Source: CBDCWQ01 sp965223435 (GTDB taxonomy: Bacteria > Myxococcota > Kuafuiibacteriia > Kuafuiibacteriales > Kuafuiibacteriaceae). Taken from it: a stretch of DNA of 64,000 bases. The stretch is taken from the NCBI GenBank assembly GCA_965223435.1, contig CBDCWQ010000020.1, positions 682,001 to 746,000 of the forward strand, in the 5' to 3' direction. Positions 52,357 to 61,278 of this stretch are shown in pieces. Every line of letters starts with the position of its first letter. Position 1 is the first letter of the stretch. Both the position numbers and the translations under genes were made by a program. The notes below the pieces were generated by a model. It saw nothing but the letters and a program-made list of their open reading frames with translations, did no database searches and was not told the origin of the DNA.

Positions 52357-52412
52357 ATCCACAAGATTCGGGGAGATGCCAACCAACCCCATGCCTACGC
52401 GCGTACTGATGA

Positions 52413-53066
52413 GTGCCAGCCGTGACGACCGATAGCTCCAACGTGAAGGACACCCCCCAGCCTGAGTTTTCTCATGGTGGGCAGGCGGGTCCCCAAAGTC
52501 TGACCGCGCACGAGCGCAAGCTCGACCGGTTGCTTGCGCGCGGGGGCTTTTCGGGGGCCGAGCGAGAGGAAATCTTCTACGCATCCCTTCAGGCGAGTAC
52601 GTCCCTGAGGCGGGCCTCGTGGCGCATGTCTATGGGGTATGCGGCGGCGGCGGTTGCACTGGTCGTTTTGCCCGTGGCGCTTTGGTCTTCATTCGAGGGT
52701 GGCTACCGAAGCAAGGGGTCGGCGGTGCCGATCGAAGCGGTCTGCCGGGACCGTTGCCAGGAAAGCGACAAGATCTTGTTTCGGGTCACACCCGAAGCGC
52801 GTGGTTTTTTGGCGGCGTACGCCGAGGCTGAGGATGGCCAACTGATTTGGTATTTTCCGTCTCAAAACAGCGACATGCCGAAGCTTTCTCATGCTTCAGG
52901 TGCATTCTTGACGGTGGGCGTGAGGATTGGGGCTGAGCATCGGCCCGGTCGGCACCAGGTCCATTTGGCGGTCTTTGAGCATCCCCTGGACCAAACGTCG
53001 GTTCTGCGTGCGGTCCAAAACGACACGGTCAGGCACTGGACCCAGAGCTTGGAGGTACGGCCTTGA
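52413..53066 (+). CDS. single-span membrane protein, likely anti-sigma-type partner, with DUF4384-like periplasmic part
   Basis: 217 residues from a GTG at 52413 (GTG at 52422 possible). A cytoplasmic segment of about 70 residues (TAHERKLDRLLARGGFSGAE) precedes one membrane span, MGYAAAAVALVVLPVALWSS. The periplasmic part includes CRDRC and ILFRVTPEARGFLAAYAEAEDGQLIWYFPSQ. The last stretch resembles DUF4384, a domain often coupled to bacterial caspases. Position directly after a sigma gene and the topology fit an anti-sigma factor, though no zinc-binding HxxxCxxC is present. The caspase gene begins within its stop (TTGA). Confidence 0.68.
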   Translation: MPAVTTDSSNVKDTPQPEFSHGGQAGPQSLTAHERKLDRLLARGGFSGAEREEIFYASLQASTSLRRASWRMSMGYAAAAVALVVLPVALWSSFEGGYRSKGSAVPIEAVCRDRCQESDKILFRVTPEARGFLAAYAEAEDGQLIWYFPSQNSDMPKLSHASGAFLTVGVRIGAEHRPGRHQVHLAVFEHPLDQTSVLRAVQNDTVRHWTQSLEVRP

Positions 53067-54583
53067 AGCTCGGGTGCGGGGCCGCGTTTCTCTGTTCGTG
53101 GGTGCTGTGGCCGGCGCTCTTGGAGGGCGCACCGTACGTTTATGTGATCACCGTGGGCAACAACGCTGTCCCCATGTCCAATCCGGAGGCTGTCCAGGAG
53201 CTCCGCTACGCGGATGATGACGCGGCGCGGTTTCACAAGCTCTACGCCCAGTTTGCCGATGAGGCCGAGTTGTTCACGGTTTTCGACCACGATTCGGCTG
53301 AGCGGTTCAAGGGCCTCGCTGGGCTTGCCCGAGCGCCCACATTGAAGGGATTGAGGGGTGCCTTGGCGCGGGTGCGAAAAAAGGCAGAGGCCCTCGCGGC
53401 AAGAGGCCAGGCGTTAGAGCTGTTTTTCTTCTTTAGTGGGCACGGGGTACGCGCCGAAGAGGCATCGGGTCGTCTTGCATTTTTGGACGGGGGCCTGACT
53501 CAGGGGATGCTGTATGACGAGATCCTGTCGCTGCCCACCAGGCTCACGCATCTCATCATCGACGCTTGCCACGCCAACACCATTGTTGGGGCCCGGGGGC
53601 ATGCGGAGGCCCAAACGGTGACCGTGGATGACGCGGATGTCGCTTTTTGGGCGGCCAAGGCGCCCCTTCGACGTTTTCCGAACGTCGGGGTGATGCTGGC
53701 GACGACGGCGGGCCAAGAAGCGTACGAGTGGGATACCTACCAAAGTGGTGTCTTTTCTCATGAAGTCATTTCGGGGTTGCGGGGTGCGGCCGACGTGAAC
53801 GGGGATGGGCGGGTGGAGTACAGCGAGCTTCAAGCGTTTGTCGTCGCCGCAAACATGGGCATCACCCATCGACGGGCGCGTCCGAAGGTGATCGCCCGCC
53901 CGCCGCCCGTCGATAGAAGGCGGCCTCTCATGGTTCGCGGGCGTTTGCGGCGTGCCGCTTGGTTGGTTGGACCAACCGAACTGAGTCACGTTCACGTGGA
54001 AGACGAACACGGCACCCGCATTCTCGACGCGCACCCCGAGCCGCAGCAGGCCATCCGTCTGGGGGTTCCGGCGGGCCAGAAGCTCTACGTACGGACCCAG
54101 GATCAACAGACGGTGATTGAGCTCGAGCGAGGAAGTGAGCACCGCCTTGATCGTCTTTCGTTCACGCCTGTGGATCTCAAGGCCCGAGGTGCGTTGTCGG
54201 CCTCCATGGCCCGGGGGTTGTTCAAGACGCCTTTTGGGGCCCGCTATTACCTTGGCTTCATGGGTCGATCCAACGAACCCGTGGTCCCGCTCACCCTCGA
54301 TTTACCCAAAAGCACTGAGGCCCCCCACCGGCCAAGTGCCGCGCCTGCGTGGATCAGCTGGAGTGTTGCTGGCGTGGCGCTCGCAGGGGGGCTGGTGTTT
54401 GGTGGTTTGGCCCTCGAGGCCCAAGGCCGTTTTAACTCTGCGTCCTTTCAGGCGGACGCCCACCGGGCACGGGAGGACCATCGGCGCTACGTGCTTGGCG
54501 GCCTGTCTTTGGCCGGCGTCGGCCTGGTGGGCGTGTTGGTGGGGGCCTTTTTGTACCCGTGGCCCGAAGCAGCGCGAGAATGA
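53063..54583 (+). CDS. caspase-like (peptidase C14) protease with EF-hand and C-terminal membrane helices
   Basis: 506 residues from a TTG overlapping the previous stop. A signal-like N-terminus precedes the caspase fold: VYVITVGNN, the catalytic His in FFFFSGHG (His127) and the catalytic Cys in LIIDACHA (Cys169), both intact. DVNGDGRVEYSE (244-255) is a complete EF-hand-type Ca2+ loop. A beta-rich section follows, then two membrane spans near 430-455 and 480-500. The combination suggests a Ca2+-responsive, envelope-located protease. Bacterial C14 proteases act in regulated proteolysis and in some antiphage or cell-death systems; which applies here is unknown. The lipoprotein gene starts inside its stop (ATGA). 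Confidence 0.88.
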   Translation: MKLGCGAAFLCSWVLWPALLEGAPYVYVITVGNNAVPMSNPEAVQELRYADDDAARFHKLYAQFADEAELFTVFDHDSAERFKGLAGLARAPTLKGLRGALARVRKKAEALAARGQALELFFFFSGHGVRAEEASGRLAFLDGGLTQGMLYDEILSLPTRLTHLIIDACHANTIVGARGHAEAQTVTVDDADVAFWAAKAPLRRFPNVGVMLATTAGQEAYEWDTYQSGVFSHEVISGLRGAADVNGDGRVEYSELQAFVVAANMGITHRRARPKVIARPPPVDRRRPLMVRGRLRRAAWLVGPTELSHVHVEDEHGTRILDAHPEPQQAIRLGVPAGQKLYVRTQDQQTVIELERGSEHRLDRLSFTPVDLKARGALSASMARGLFKTPFGARYYLGFMGRSNEPVVPLTLDLPKSTEAPHRPSAAPAWISWSVAGVALAGGLVFGGLALEAQGRFNSASFQADAHRAREDHRRYVLGGLSLAGVGLVGVLVGAFLYPWPEAARE

Positions 54584-56526
54584 CCAAACTTTTTTATAGG
54601 GTGAGGTCCGACGCGACCGTTCAGTGGCCCACGCAAAATCTTGGTCTCGCGCAACAATACAGACGGTTTCGTTCCTTTGCGTTTTTGCCTTGTGGTTTGT
54701 TTTTGGTCTTGGGAATAGGCTTCGGCTGCAGCCTTGGCCCCCTGCCCGGTGATTGCCGGACCCAAAGCGATTGCGTCGGGGGCAAAATCTGTCGCGCGAG
54801 GCGCTGCGTTGACCCCGCGGGCCTTCAAAATGAGCCGTCAAAGGGGCTCCAAGTCTATTTTGGAGGGGGGAACGGCATCAGCCGCTATCAGGAGGGGGTC
54901 ATCGAAGAGGTGGCGCTCGGGGTAGGGGCGGCGTTTGTCGGCAGAGGCCCAAACAACAACGAATTGTACATGTCCACAGAATCGCTTCTTCATCGCGTGG
55001 TTCTCTTCCCGCTGTCGAGCACCAATGTGGGAACCATTCGTTTCGGCCAGGGTGTGGGTTTGAGCGACGACTACATTTTCTGGGGCGAGGCTGAAGATGG
55101 GATCAAGCGAGGAAGAAGAGACCAGCCTTCGGACGTCGAAGCGATTGTGGACCTTCAGGGCATGGCGCCAAACCGAGTTGGGGTTGGGTTGGTGGTCGAC
55201 AATGTTCGCGATCGGGTTTACTTCGTCACCGATCACACGACTGCCGACTGCACCGACTCCGGCAAGCGTGGGGGGCTTTGTCATCGACATATTCTCGCGG
55301 CCGACTTTGATGGCCAGAATCTTTCGACCATCAGAACTTTAGAAAATGCTTCGTGTCTCGCCATAGATGTCGACACCCAGGAGCTTTTTTTCTCGGATCT
55401 GGTTGCGGATGCAGACGGTCATGCGATTTGGCGATTGAACCTTGGGAACCAGGCAGCGCAGGTTCTATTCACGGTTTCAGATCTGAGCCGAGTTTGGTGC
55501 ACGGGGCTCTTCGTCGACCGAAAGAACCAAGTGGCTTTTATGGTCCGTACGGACGAAGGTGCCAATTCGGCGCTCCTCTTTCGGTCTTTTGACGGGCCTT
55601 GGGCTGTGCTTCACGAGTGGCCGCACGCAGCCGGCGGTGTTCTGGCGTTTGTCCCGGACGCTTTCGAACCGCCCTCCTTGTTGGGGCTTTCTTTGTCCGG
55701 GCTTTACTACAGCCGAGATGCTGGCATCTACCGATACGACCCAGAGGCGAAGCGTGCTGACGGCGATCCCCAAGTGGTCGCCACCGATGGACCTGCATAC
55801 ATGGCTACGGGTGGCAGCCCTGATGATCTATACTACACAACCTCGAGCCTGTTGGCGCGTGTCTCCCTAGGCAGCCAGGAGACCACACTCATTGGCTCCA
55901 CCTCGGGTGGACTGGGGTTGGCCAGGTCACAAGAGGCGTTCTATTGGCCCGAAGGCATAGGCGGTCTTAAGCGTGCCGACCTCGAACTGATGGAACCCGC
56001 GACGAATCTTATCAACTTGAATGAAATGGGCGCCGCCGATCGCACCGGTCCCGGCATCGCCTATGACTCAGTAGAAGAGCAGGTCTACTTCTTGAGCAGG
56101 CGCCCCGATGGGGATTGTGAAAAAAATGCCAGCACCCTTGCTGAATGCGGTCACCTCATCTGGAGGATGAACCAAGATGGCTCCCACCTCATGCCCCTAA
56201 GGGGTCTTGGCGATGCCGGATGCCTGGCGCTCGACGTCCAAGCTCGACATCTTTATTTTTCTGATCGTTTGCACGGGAAAGGGCCGCACCAAATTTGGCG
56301 CATGAACATCGATGGAAGCAAGCCGGAGCGTTTGTTCGACGTGTCCGGCAACGAGGCTTATCGATGCAGTGCGCTCGCTCTAGATCCACAGCAGGGTGTG
56401 TTGTTTCTTTTACGCAGTCACCGGGATTCATTCTCTTCGCTGCTTGCCGTGCGCTTAGACGGACTTGACCGATTTATTCTGCGCGAGTGGGACGGTGGGG
56501 CCGGAGGTTTGAGCGTTCAATTTTGA
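54580..56526 (+). CDS. Cys-rich lipoprotein with propeller (YWTD-like) repeats
   Basis: 648 residues from the ATG at 54580, though the signal peptide (PCGLFLVLGIGFGCSLG) starts 40 residues in; an in-frame GTG at 54601 or a later TTG may be used. The lipobox is IGFGC. A short Cys cluster (DCRTQSDCVGGKICRARRCV) resembles the small knottin-like segments of myxobacterial surface proteins. The rest has repeated blades such as VGVGLVVDNVRDRVYFVTDH and LALDVQARHLYFSDR, similar to LDL-receptor YWTD propellers. Two half-repeats with RTGPGIAYDS and RVGVGLVVDN suggest internal duplication. Translational coupling to the caspase points to a substrate, sensor or partner role. Confidence 0.78.
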   Translation: MTKLFYRVRSDATVQWPTQNLGLAQQYRRFRSFAFLPCGLFLVLGIGFGCSLGPLPGDCRTQSDCVGGKICRARRCVDPAGLQNEPSKGLQVYFGGGNGISRYQEGVIEEVALGVGAAFVGRGPNNNELYMSTESLLHRVVLFPLSSTNVGTIRFGQGVGLSDDYIFWGEAEDGIKRGRRDQPSDVEAIVDLQGMAPNRVGVGLVVDNVRDRVYFVTDHTTADCTDSGKRGGLCHRHILAADFDGQNLSTIRTLENASCLAIDVDTQELFFSDLVADADGHAIWRLNLGNQAAQVLFTVSDLSRVWCTGLFVDRKNQVAFMVRTDEGANSALLFRSFDGPWAVLHEWPHAAGGVLAFVPDAFEPPSLLGLSLSGLYYSRDAGIYRYDPEAKRADGDPQVVATDGPAYMATGGSPDDLYYTTSSLLARVSLGSQETTLIGSTSGGLGLARSQEAFYWPEGIGGLKRADLELMEPATNLINLNEMGAADRTGPGIAYDSVEEQVYFLSRRPDGDCEKNASTLAECGHLIWRMNQDGSHLMPLRGLGDAGCLALDVQARHLYFSDRLHGKGPHQIWRMNIDGSKPERLFDVSGNEAYRCSALALDPQQGVLFLLRSHRDSFSSLLAVRLDGLDRFILREWDGGAGGLSVQF

Positions 56527-56541
56527 TCCCTCGGTTTGATC

Positions 56542-56937
56542 TTACAAAGCCGGGGGCGTCCAGTGAATGACCACTTTGCGGACGCCCCAGCTCTTCGCGG
56601 CTTCGACGTCGGTTCCCATGAAGATGTCTATTTTTTTTGTCCACCGTCTGTTCATCTTGTCTCGGACAACATAAACACCTTTGAGGCCTTCAATTCGAAC
56701 TTCGGCCTTGTGACCCAGGCCTTTTTTGATGAGGTCCCGAGAGACCGCTATGGCTTTCATTCCTGGCTTGAGTTGATCACCCCAGGCGGCGAGGCCGATG
56801 TTTGCTTTTTTCGTTTCGGATGCCCGCATGGTGTACGCCGACGCGGTGACCGTCATCGACTGGGTACCCCGCTTAGGTTGGCAGTTCCATAGGCTGATGC
56901 TGAGGGCGAGGGCGAAAAGGCCGGGCGTGGTGTCCAT
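56542..56937 (-). CDS. 3D-domain lipoprotein (MltA C-terminal/RlpA-like barrel)
   Basis: 131 residues with a short signal peptide and likely lipobox Cys in SISLWNC. The mature part is a single 3D (Asp-Asp-Asp) domain: MTVTASAYTM, VYVVRDKMNRRWTKKIDIFM and DVEAAKSWGVRKVVI, with the three Asp residues of the double-psi barrel present. This domain forms the catalytic core of lytic transglycosylases such as MltA and of YuiC-type peptidoglycan hydrolases. A cell-wall cleavage role at the envelope is likely but unproven. It converges with the propeller lipoprotein, 15 bp apart. Confidence 0.83.
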   Translation of the reverse strand: MDTTPGLFALALSISLWNCQPKRGTQSMTVTASAYTMRASETKKANIGLAAWGDQLKPGMKAIAVSRDLIKKGLGHKAEVRIEGLKGVYVVRDKMNRRWTKKIDIFMGTDVEAAKSWGVRKVVIHWTPPAL

Positions 56938-57163
56938 TTGGGGGCACGTTTATGCCATGTGCGGCCGGCGTTGACGAGTGGTGGCTCCTCGCTTTTTTGT
57001 CGGCGCGAGGACGGAAACTGGCCTCCTGGCCTCCTGTGGGTGGGTGAACGTCGGGCAGGGGGAGGAGCGGGGTGGCTCCGGTGTGCATGTTTTCGGCGGA
57101 TGTGGGTGGTTGATGAAAGGCGTTTGTTTGGATGGGCCCGCGTGTGGGGTGGCATCTTGGTGT

Positions 57164-57177
57164 TGACCACTTGGTCA
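57164..57177. promoter_or_regulatory. perfect 6-2-6 inverted repeat upstream of PilZ gene
   Basis: TGACCA (57164-57169), CT, TGGTCA (57172-57177) is a 14-bp operator-like palindrome 54 bp before the ATG at 57232, within a 294-bp divergent gap (56938-57231) that otherwise shows nothing. Binding protein unknown. Confidence 0.35.
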
Positions 57178-57231
57178 CACAATGTCGCTCCCTTATGCAG
57201 AAAGTGGCGATTCAGTTAGCTTGCTCTTGTC

Positions 57232-59304
57232 ATGGCGTCCGAAAAAGGCCCCGGTCAGATGACCCCGGAGAGACAGCGTCGAATCGCAACCAACAAGCTG
57301 CGCGCACTCGGCTTGCAGGTGTATAGCGCGCAGGGCGGTTTGTTGGGGCGCATCCAGATCCCACCGGACCGTTTTGACGACGGTATCGAGGGTTTGGCGT
57401 TTCCTAGGGAGCATCGTTTTGTGGTTCGAGGGCCAGGGACGCTTCAGTTTATGGCGCCGTCACCGCTTCAGCACTTGGGGACGATCCCTTTCCTTTCTTG
57501 TGAAGATCATCACGCCTTTGTTTCGAAGCTGCAAGGCTTGTGGACGAGGATTGTGACCAACCGGAACAAGATTTTGAAGAAAGCACGGCGCTACGTCAAA
57601 AGCACGAGGATCATGCCCTCCACTTTGGCCGTGGTTGTGGAGGTCAAGGACGACGTAGGGCATGGCGTTTTTCGGCTGGTCGCGAGGCAGGGAGCGTCGC
57701 TACAGCTGGTGGCTTTGGATGGCAAGGGATTCAAAGTAGCCGAAGGCGATGACTTTGACGCCTTTGTTCCCCTTCCCGATGAGGAAATTCTCTTTTCTGA
57801 AGATCAGCTTCCGGCATTGATGAGTCGGGCGCGAGACCATCTCGACTCGGTCCGAGATCGCTCCCATGAGCAAGGGGTTGTTGTTCTTGAGGAGCTGTTG
57901 CCCGAAAAAAGTGCGTCTTCAGTGGCTCAAGATGTGGATCATGGTTTGCGGGCTCAGGAGTCAGGTGCTCCTAACAATGCTCTGGTCGGGGCGGCAGCGC
58001 ATCGTACGTCGTCCGGGATGCATCACCCTGAAAGCGATGCTCCGGCTGTCGCTTCGGGCTACGCAAGGCGCTCTAAGGCGCCGAATGCCGAGGAGGGCAC
58101 GGGGGCCGATTCGGCAGGAAACGGTTCGGCATCCAGGGGGCCGGATTTCGGGGCCGGCGCCGGAGCGGACGGCGTGGCGATGAGGAACGCGCTCGACCAT
58201 GAGCGTTCGGCATCTGGGGGGAGGGCTTCGGGGGACCGTGTGGTGGTGGCTGATGGGGCGGGGGCTGAAATGGTGGAGCTTGGACCAGCGAAGGGTGCGC
58301 GCCATGGGGGCAACGCGGCGGCAGCGCCTTCGCATGGCGGGTCGCCCGTGGGCCCAAGTGCCGGCGACGACGCGGCGTCCATCGATCTGGGGTTGGCTCC
58401 CCGTACCGAACCCGTGGCGGTGTCGACCGGGGTCGAAGGCACTGAGGTTTGCGCTCGAGCGCCTTCATCTCATGAGGGTTCTTCGAGCGGGATGGTCGAC
58501 CCTGAACAAGGCGGGACCAGCTCACTGGAGATTGAGTTTGTCGGAACCGAAGACCTGGCATCCTCGCGGACCGAACCGGCGGGCGCGGGGGTGTTCCCGG
58601 CACCCCCGGAGGCGATCCAACTCGATTTTCAGAAAACCGGCTGTTCCCAAGATCTGTCTGAACTCCCCTTGTCGGAGCCGAAGAAGCGGCTCCCGCGTTT
58701 TTCCGTGAAGGTTGAGGCTGTGCTCCAATGGAAAGGCGGTCGGCAAATCGTTGAGATCCAAAACGTCAATCGGGGCGGGGTCTTCGTGGGGATCCCTCTT
58801 GAAGACGCACCGGCCGAGGGCGAAATCGTGGAGCTGTCCGGGTTTGGGTGTGATGCGATGCCGTGCACCGTTCGGCACCTTCGAACCCAAGAGGAGGCGC
58901 CTCTTTTTGATACCACCGAGGGCCTTGGGCTGGCTTTTTTGGGTGCCGCGGACCAGCCAGAGTACACGCCGAGGCAAGAGGGCCCAGGCGTTTTGGTGGT
59001 CATGAAGGAAAGCCCCGTGCAAAAGATGGTGCTCGATGCCACGAACCACCCCAGACGAAGAGTCATTTGGGCCGAGAATCCAGTGGCCGCCGTGTCTGCG
59101 TGCTACTCGGCAAGAATTGATCTTGCGGTGACGGACGCTTCCATGTTGGCGGACGACTGGGCGGCATTCCACTCCGCGCTCGGGTTCCAAGGGACATCGT
59201 GCCGCTTTTTCGTGGTTTCGGATGTCGAGATTGAGTCCAAAACCGTGCAATCGGTTTCCCCATGGGTGCTGCGGCCCGAATGGGTTGCGCGACAGCTTAC
59301 CTGA
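57232..59304 (+). CDS. large PilZ-domain protein with low-complexity linker
   Basis: 690 residues. The N-terminal 200 residues are a mixed fold I cannot name (QMTPERQRRIATNKLRALGL). Residues about 225-470 are a long Gly/Ala/Ser/Glu-rich linker. A PilZ domain lies near 483-575: KKRLPRFSVKVEAVLQW, then NVNRGGVFVGIPLED and CTVRHLRTQEEAPLFD. The RxxxR equivalent is weak and the second motif is NVNRGG, so c-di-GMP binding is uncertain. The last 105 residues (VLVVMKESPVQKMVL, RIDLAVTDASML) look like a degenerate receiver domain. Cytoplasmic; probably a c-di-GMP or phosphorelay adaptor. Confidence 0.78.
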   Translation: MASEKGPGQMTPERQRRIATNKLRALGLQVYSAQGGLLGRIQIPPDRFDDGIEGLAFPREHRFVVRGPGTLQFMAPSPLQHLGTIPFLSCEDHHAFVSKLQGLWTRIVTNRNKILKKARRYVKSTRIMPSTLAVVVEVKDDVGHGVFRLVARQGASLQLVALDGKGFKVAEGDDFDAFVPLPDEEILFSEDQLPALMSRARDHLDSVRDRSHEQGVVVLEELLPEKSASSVAQDVDHGLRAQESGAPNNALVGAAAHRTSSGMHHPESDAPAVASGYARRSKAPNAEEGTGADSAGNGSASRGPDFGAGAGADGVAMRNALDHERSASGGRASGDRVVVADGAGAEMVELGPAKGARHGGNAAAAPSHGGSPVGPSAGDDAASIDLGLAPRTEPVAVSTGVEGTEVCARAPSSHEGSSSGMVDPEQGGTSSLEIEFVGTEDLASSRTEPAGAGVFPAPPEAIQLDFQKTGCSQDLSELPLSEPKKRLPRFSVKVEAVLQWKGGRQIVEIQNVNRGGVFVGIPLEDAPAEGEIVELSGFGCDAMPCTVRHLRTQEEAPLFDTTEGLGLAFLGAADQPEYTPRQEGPGVLVVMKESPVQKMVLDATNHPRRRVIWAENPVAAVSACYSARIDLAVTDASMLADDWAAFHSALGFQGTSCRFFVVSDVEIESKTVQSVSPWVLRPEWVARQLT

Positions 59305-59483
59305 CCCAAGCCTTCGTCTCAGGTCCGTCCTCGTCCTTCGGGGGCTGGGCGGTGAGGTCCGTCTTCAGCCGGGACTTGCTCTGAACTTCGTTTGGCCTCG
59401 TCGTTGGGGCGTGCACACTGTTCTTGGCTTGAGCCAACGGGGAAGCGAGACCTGCAGTGGGCAGGCTCGTTGCGTGGGGTTCG

Positions 59484-59523
59484 TATAAAATATTGAAACT
59501 AGATAGTTATTAGAGACTATTTA
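59484..59523 (+). promoter_or_regulatory. AT-rich promoter-like island before the DUF1592 gene
   Basis: An unusual AT-rich stretch with TATAAA at 59484-59489, TTGAAA at 59493-59498 and a short inverted repeat ATAGT/ACTAT (59504-59508, 59516-59520). It lies in an otherwise GC-rich gap. A promoter here is plausible but the exact boxes are unclear. Confidence 0.3.
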
Positions 59524-59556
59524 TTGTCGGCACAGTTTTTGCTTCCTGGACGCGTC

Positions 59557-61269
59557 ATGTCGACGGGAATACCCACGGATGTTCGGGCCGCGGGCATGAC
59601 TGCGTGGCTGCTTGTTCTAGCCCTAGGTGCCGCTTGCGAGGCGCGCATTGGTGCGCCAATTCGGGTCCGTTCTCCCAAGGACGCGGAGCCCGTCATGACC
59701 GGTACCGAGCCCACTGATTCCAGAAGCGGGGCGGCGGAAGACGGCTTGGGCGATGTGGATGCACTGGCTGCTTTTCGTACCGGGGTTCGTCGACTCACTC
59801 GAATCGAGTACGACAACACCATCCGGGACCTCTTGGGGGACGTGACGCGCCCCGGAAGCCGCTTACTTCCGGACGATTCTTTAGACCCATTTGATTCCAA
59901 CTACACCAGGCAAACAGCCTCCGAGGCGCTGGTCGAGGCCGCCCAGAGTTTGGCTGAGGACATCACAAAGCGACTCATGGCGGATTCGAAACGAAGGCGA
60001 AGCATACTTCCTTGCGAGCCCCAGGGGAAAGACGACACCGCATGTTTGAAGAACTTCATCGAGTCGTTCGGTCGGCGAGTGTATCGACGACCCCTGAAGG
60101 AGGAAGAAGTTGATGCATTGATGACGCTTCGTGAGCACTCGCTTCGGACCTACAACCACATGGAGACCGACTTTTTTACCACCGTAGGACTCGTGTTGCG
60201 AACACTTCTTCAAAGTCCTGACTTTCTCTATCGAATTGAGGCGGCAGAACTGCGGGACGGTTCGGGCGCAGTCCGGCTGAACGATTTCGAGACAGCCACC
60301 CGGATGTCCTATCTTATTTGGGGCAGCACGCCCGATGACCAGCTTCTCGATGACGCGGAGGCGGGGTTGTTGAAGGACTCCGAACAAAGGCGAGTCATCG
60401 CGCGTAGGATGTTTTCGGGACCAAAAGCCTTAGCGCAGCTTGAACGCTTCCACGCGCAATGGCTCGGTTACCGAAACCTTCCTCAGGCGCCTGACCTGAA
60501 GGACGCATTTTTGCGCGAAACAGCGGCACTGCTCAACCATGTCATCCTCGAAAACAAGGCGAGTTACTGGGATGTGTTTTTGGCGCAAGGCACTTTTGTG
60601 GATGCGCCTTTGGCCCGTCACTATGGATGGGATGATCACACCCAAAACGCCACCAACTGGGTCAACTATGGTGAGCTGGTGCAAGAACCAGTAGGAATGC
60701 GTCGAGGGATTCTCTCTCATGCTTCTGTTCTTGCGGCATTCAGCAAGTTTTCAGAAACCAGCCCCACACAGCGAGGGCTTTTTATCAGCACGCGTCTTCT
60801 GTGTAGAGATGTACCAGCCCCCCCCGCCAATGTCGACGTGGACAAGGTGAAGGAGGATGGCGAATCGCACTGCAAGGTGGACAGATTAAAACAACACCGC
60901 TCGGGGGCTTGTGCGGGATGTCATGCCCAGCTGGACGTGGTCGGGCAGGGGTTAGAGCCGTTCGACACCGAGGGACGTTATCGCACCCACGATGAGAGCG
61001 ATTGCCTCATTGAAACCCCAGGCGTCATCCCTGGACTTGGGGCCTTCGAGGGGCCAGCGCAACTCGTGGAGCGCCTTGTCGATTCGGATGAGCTCAGGCA
61101 GTGTTTTATTCGTCAGTTCTACCGTTTTGCGGTGGGGCGGTTGGAAGAACCGTCTGAGGAAGCCAATTTGGAGGTCCTCGGCCGTGCATTTTCGGGTGTT
61201 GATGACCGGCTGGATGAGCTCATCGCCGAGTTTGTTGCGCAGGATGCTTTCACTTTAAGCAGGGAATGA
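59557..61269 (+). CDS. DUF1592 family (DUF1587/1592/1588/1585) lipoprotein
   Basis: About 570 residues from the ATG at 59557; a TTG at 59524 would add 11. Signal peptide with LGAAC lipobox. Conserved blocks of the family appear in order: RRLTRIEYDNTIRDLLGD, SFGRRVYRRPLKEEEVDAL, LQSPDFLYRIE, MSYLIWGSTPDDQLLDDAEAG, RGILSHASVLAAFSKFSETSPTQRG, and CAGCHAQLDVVGQGLEPFD, whose CAGCH could bind haem c. It ends with FYRFAVGRLEEPSE. Such proteins pair with DUF1552 proteins in Myxococcota and Planctomycetes; their substrate is not known. The DUF1552 gene follows 9 bp later. Confidence 0.88.
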   Translation: MSTGIPTDVRAAGMTAWLLVLALGAACEARIGAPIRVRSPKDAEPVMTGTEPTDSRSGAAEDGLGDVDALAAFRTGVRRLTRIEYDNTIRDLLGDVTRPGSRLLPDDSLDPFDSNYTRQTASEALVEAAQSLAEDITKRLMADSKRRRSILPCEPQGKDDTACLKNFIESFGRRVYRRPLKEEEVDALMTLREHSLRTYNHMETDFFTTVGLVLRTLLQSPDFLYRIEAAELRDGSGAVRLNDFETATRMSYLIWGSTPDDQLLDDAEAGLLKDSEQRRVIARRMFSGPKALAQLERFHAQWLGYRNLPQAPDLKDAFLRETAALLNHVILENKASYWDVFLAQGTFVDAPLARHYGWDDHTQNATNWVNYGELVQEPVGMRRGILSHASVLAAFSKFSETSPTQRGLFISTRLLCRDVPAPPANVDVDKVKEDGESHCKVDRLKQHRSGACAGCHAQLDVVGQGLEPFDTEGRYRTHDESDCLIETPGVIPGLGAFEGPAQLVERLVDSDELRQCFIRQFYRFAVGRLEEPSEEANLEVLGRAFSGVDDRLDELIAEFVAQDAFTLSRE

Positions 61270-61278
61270 GGGCAAGTG

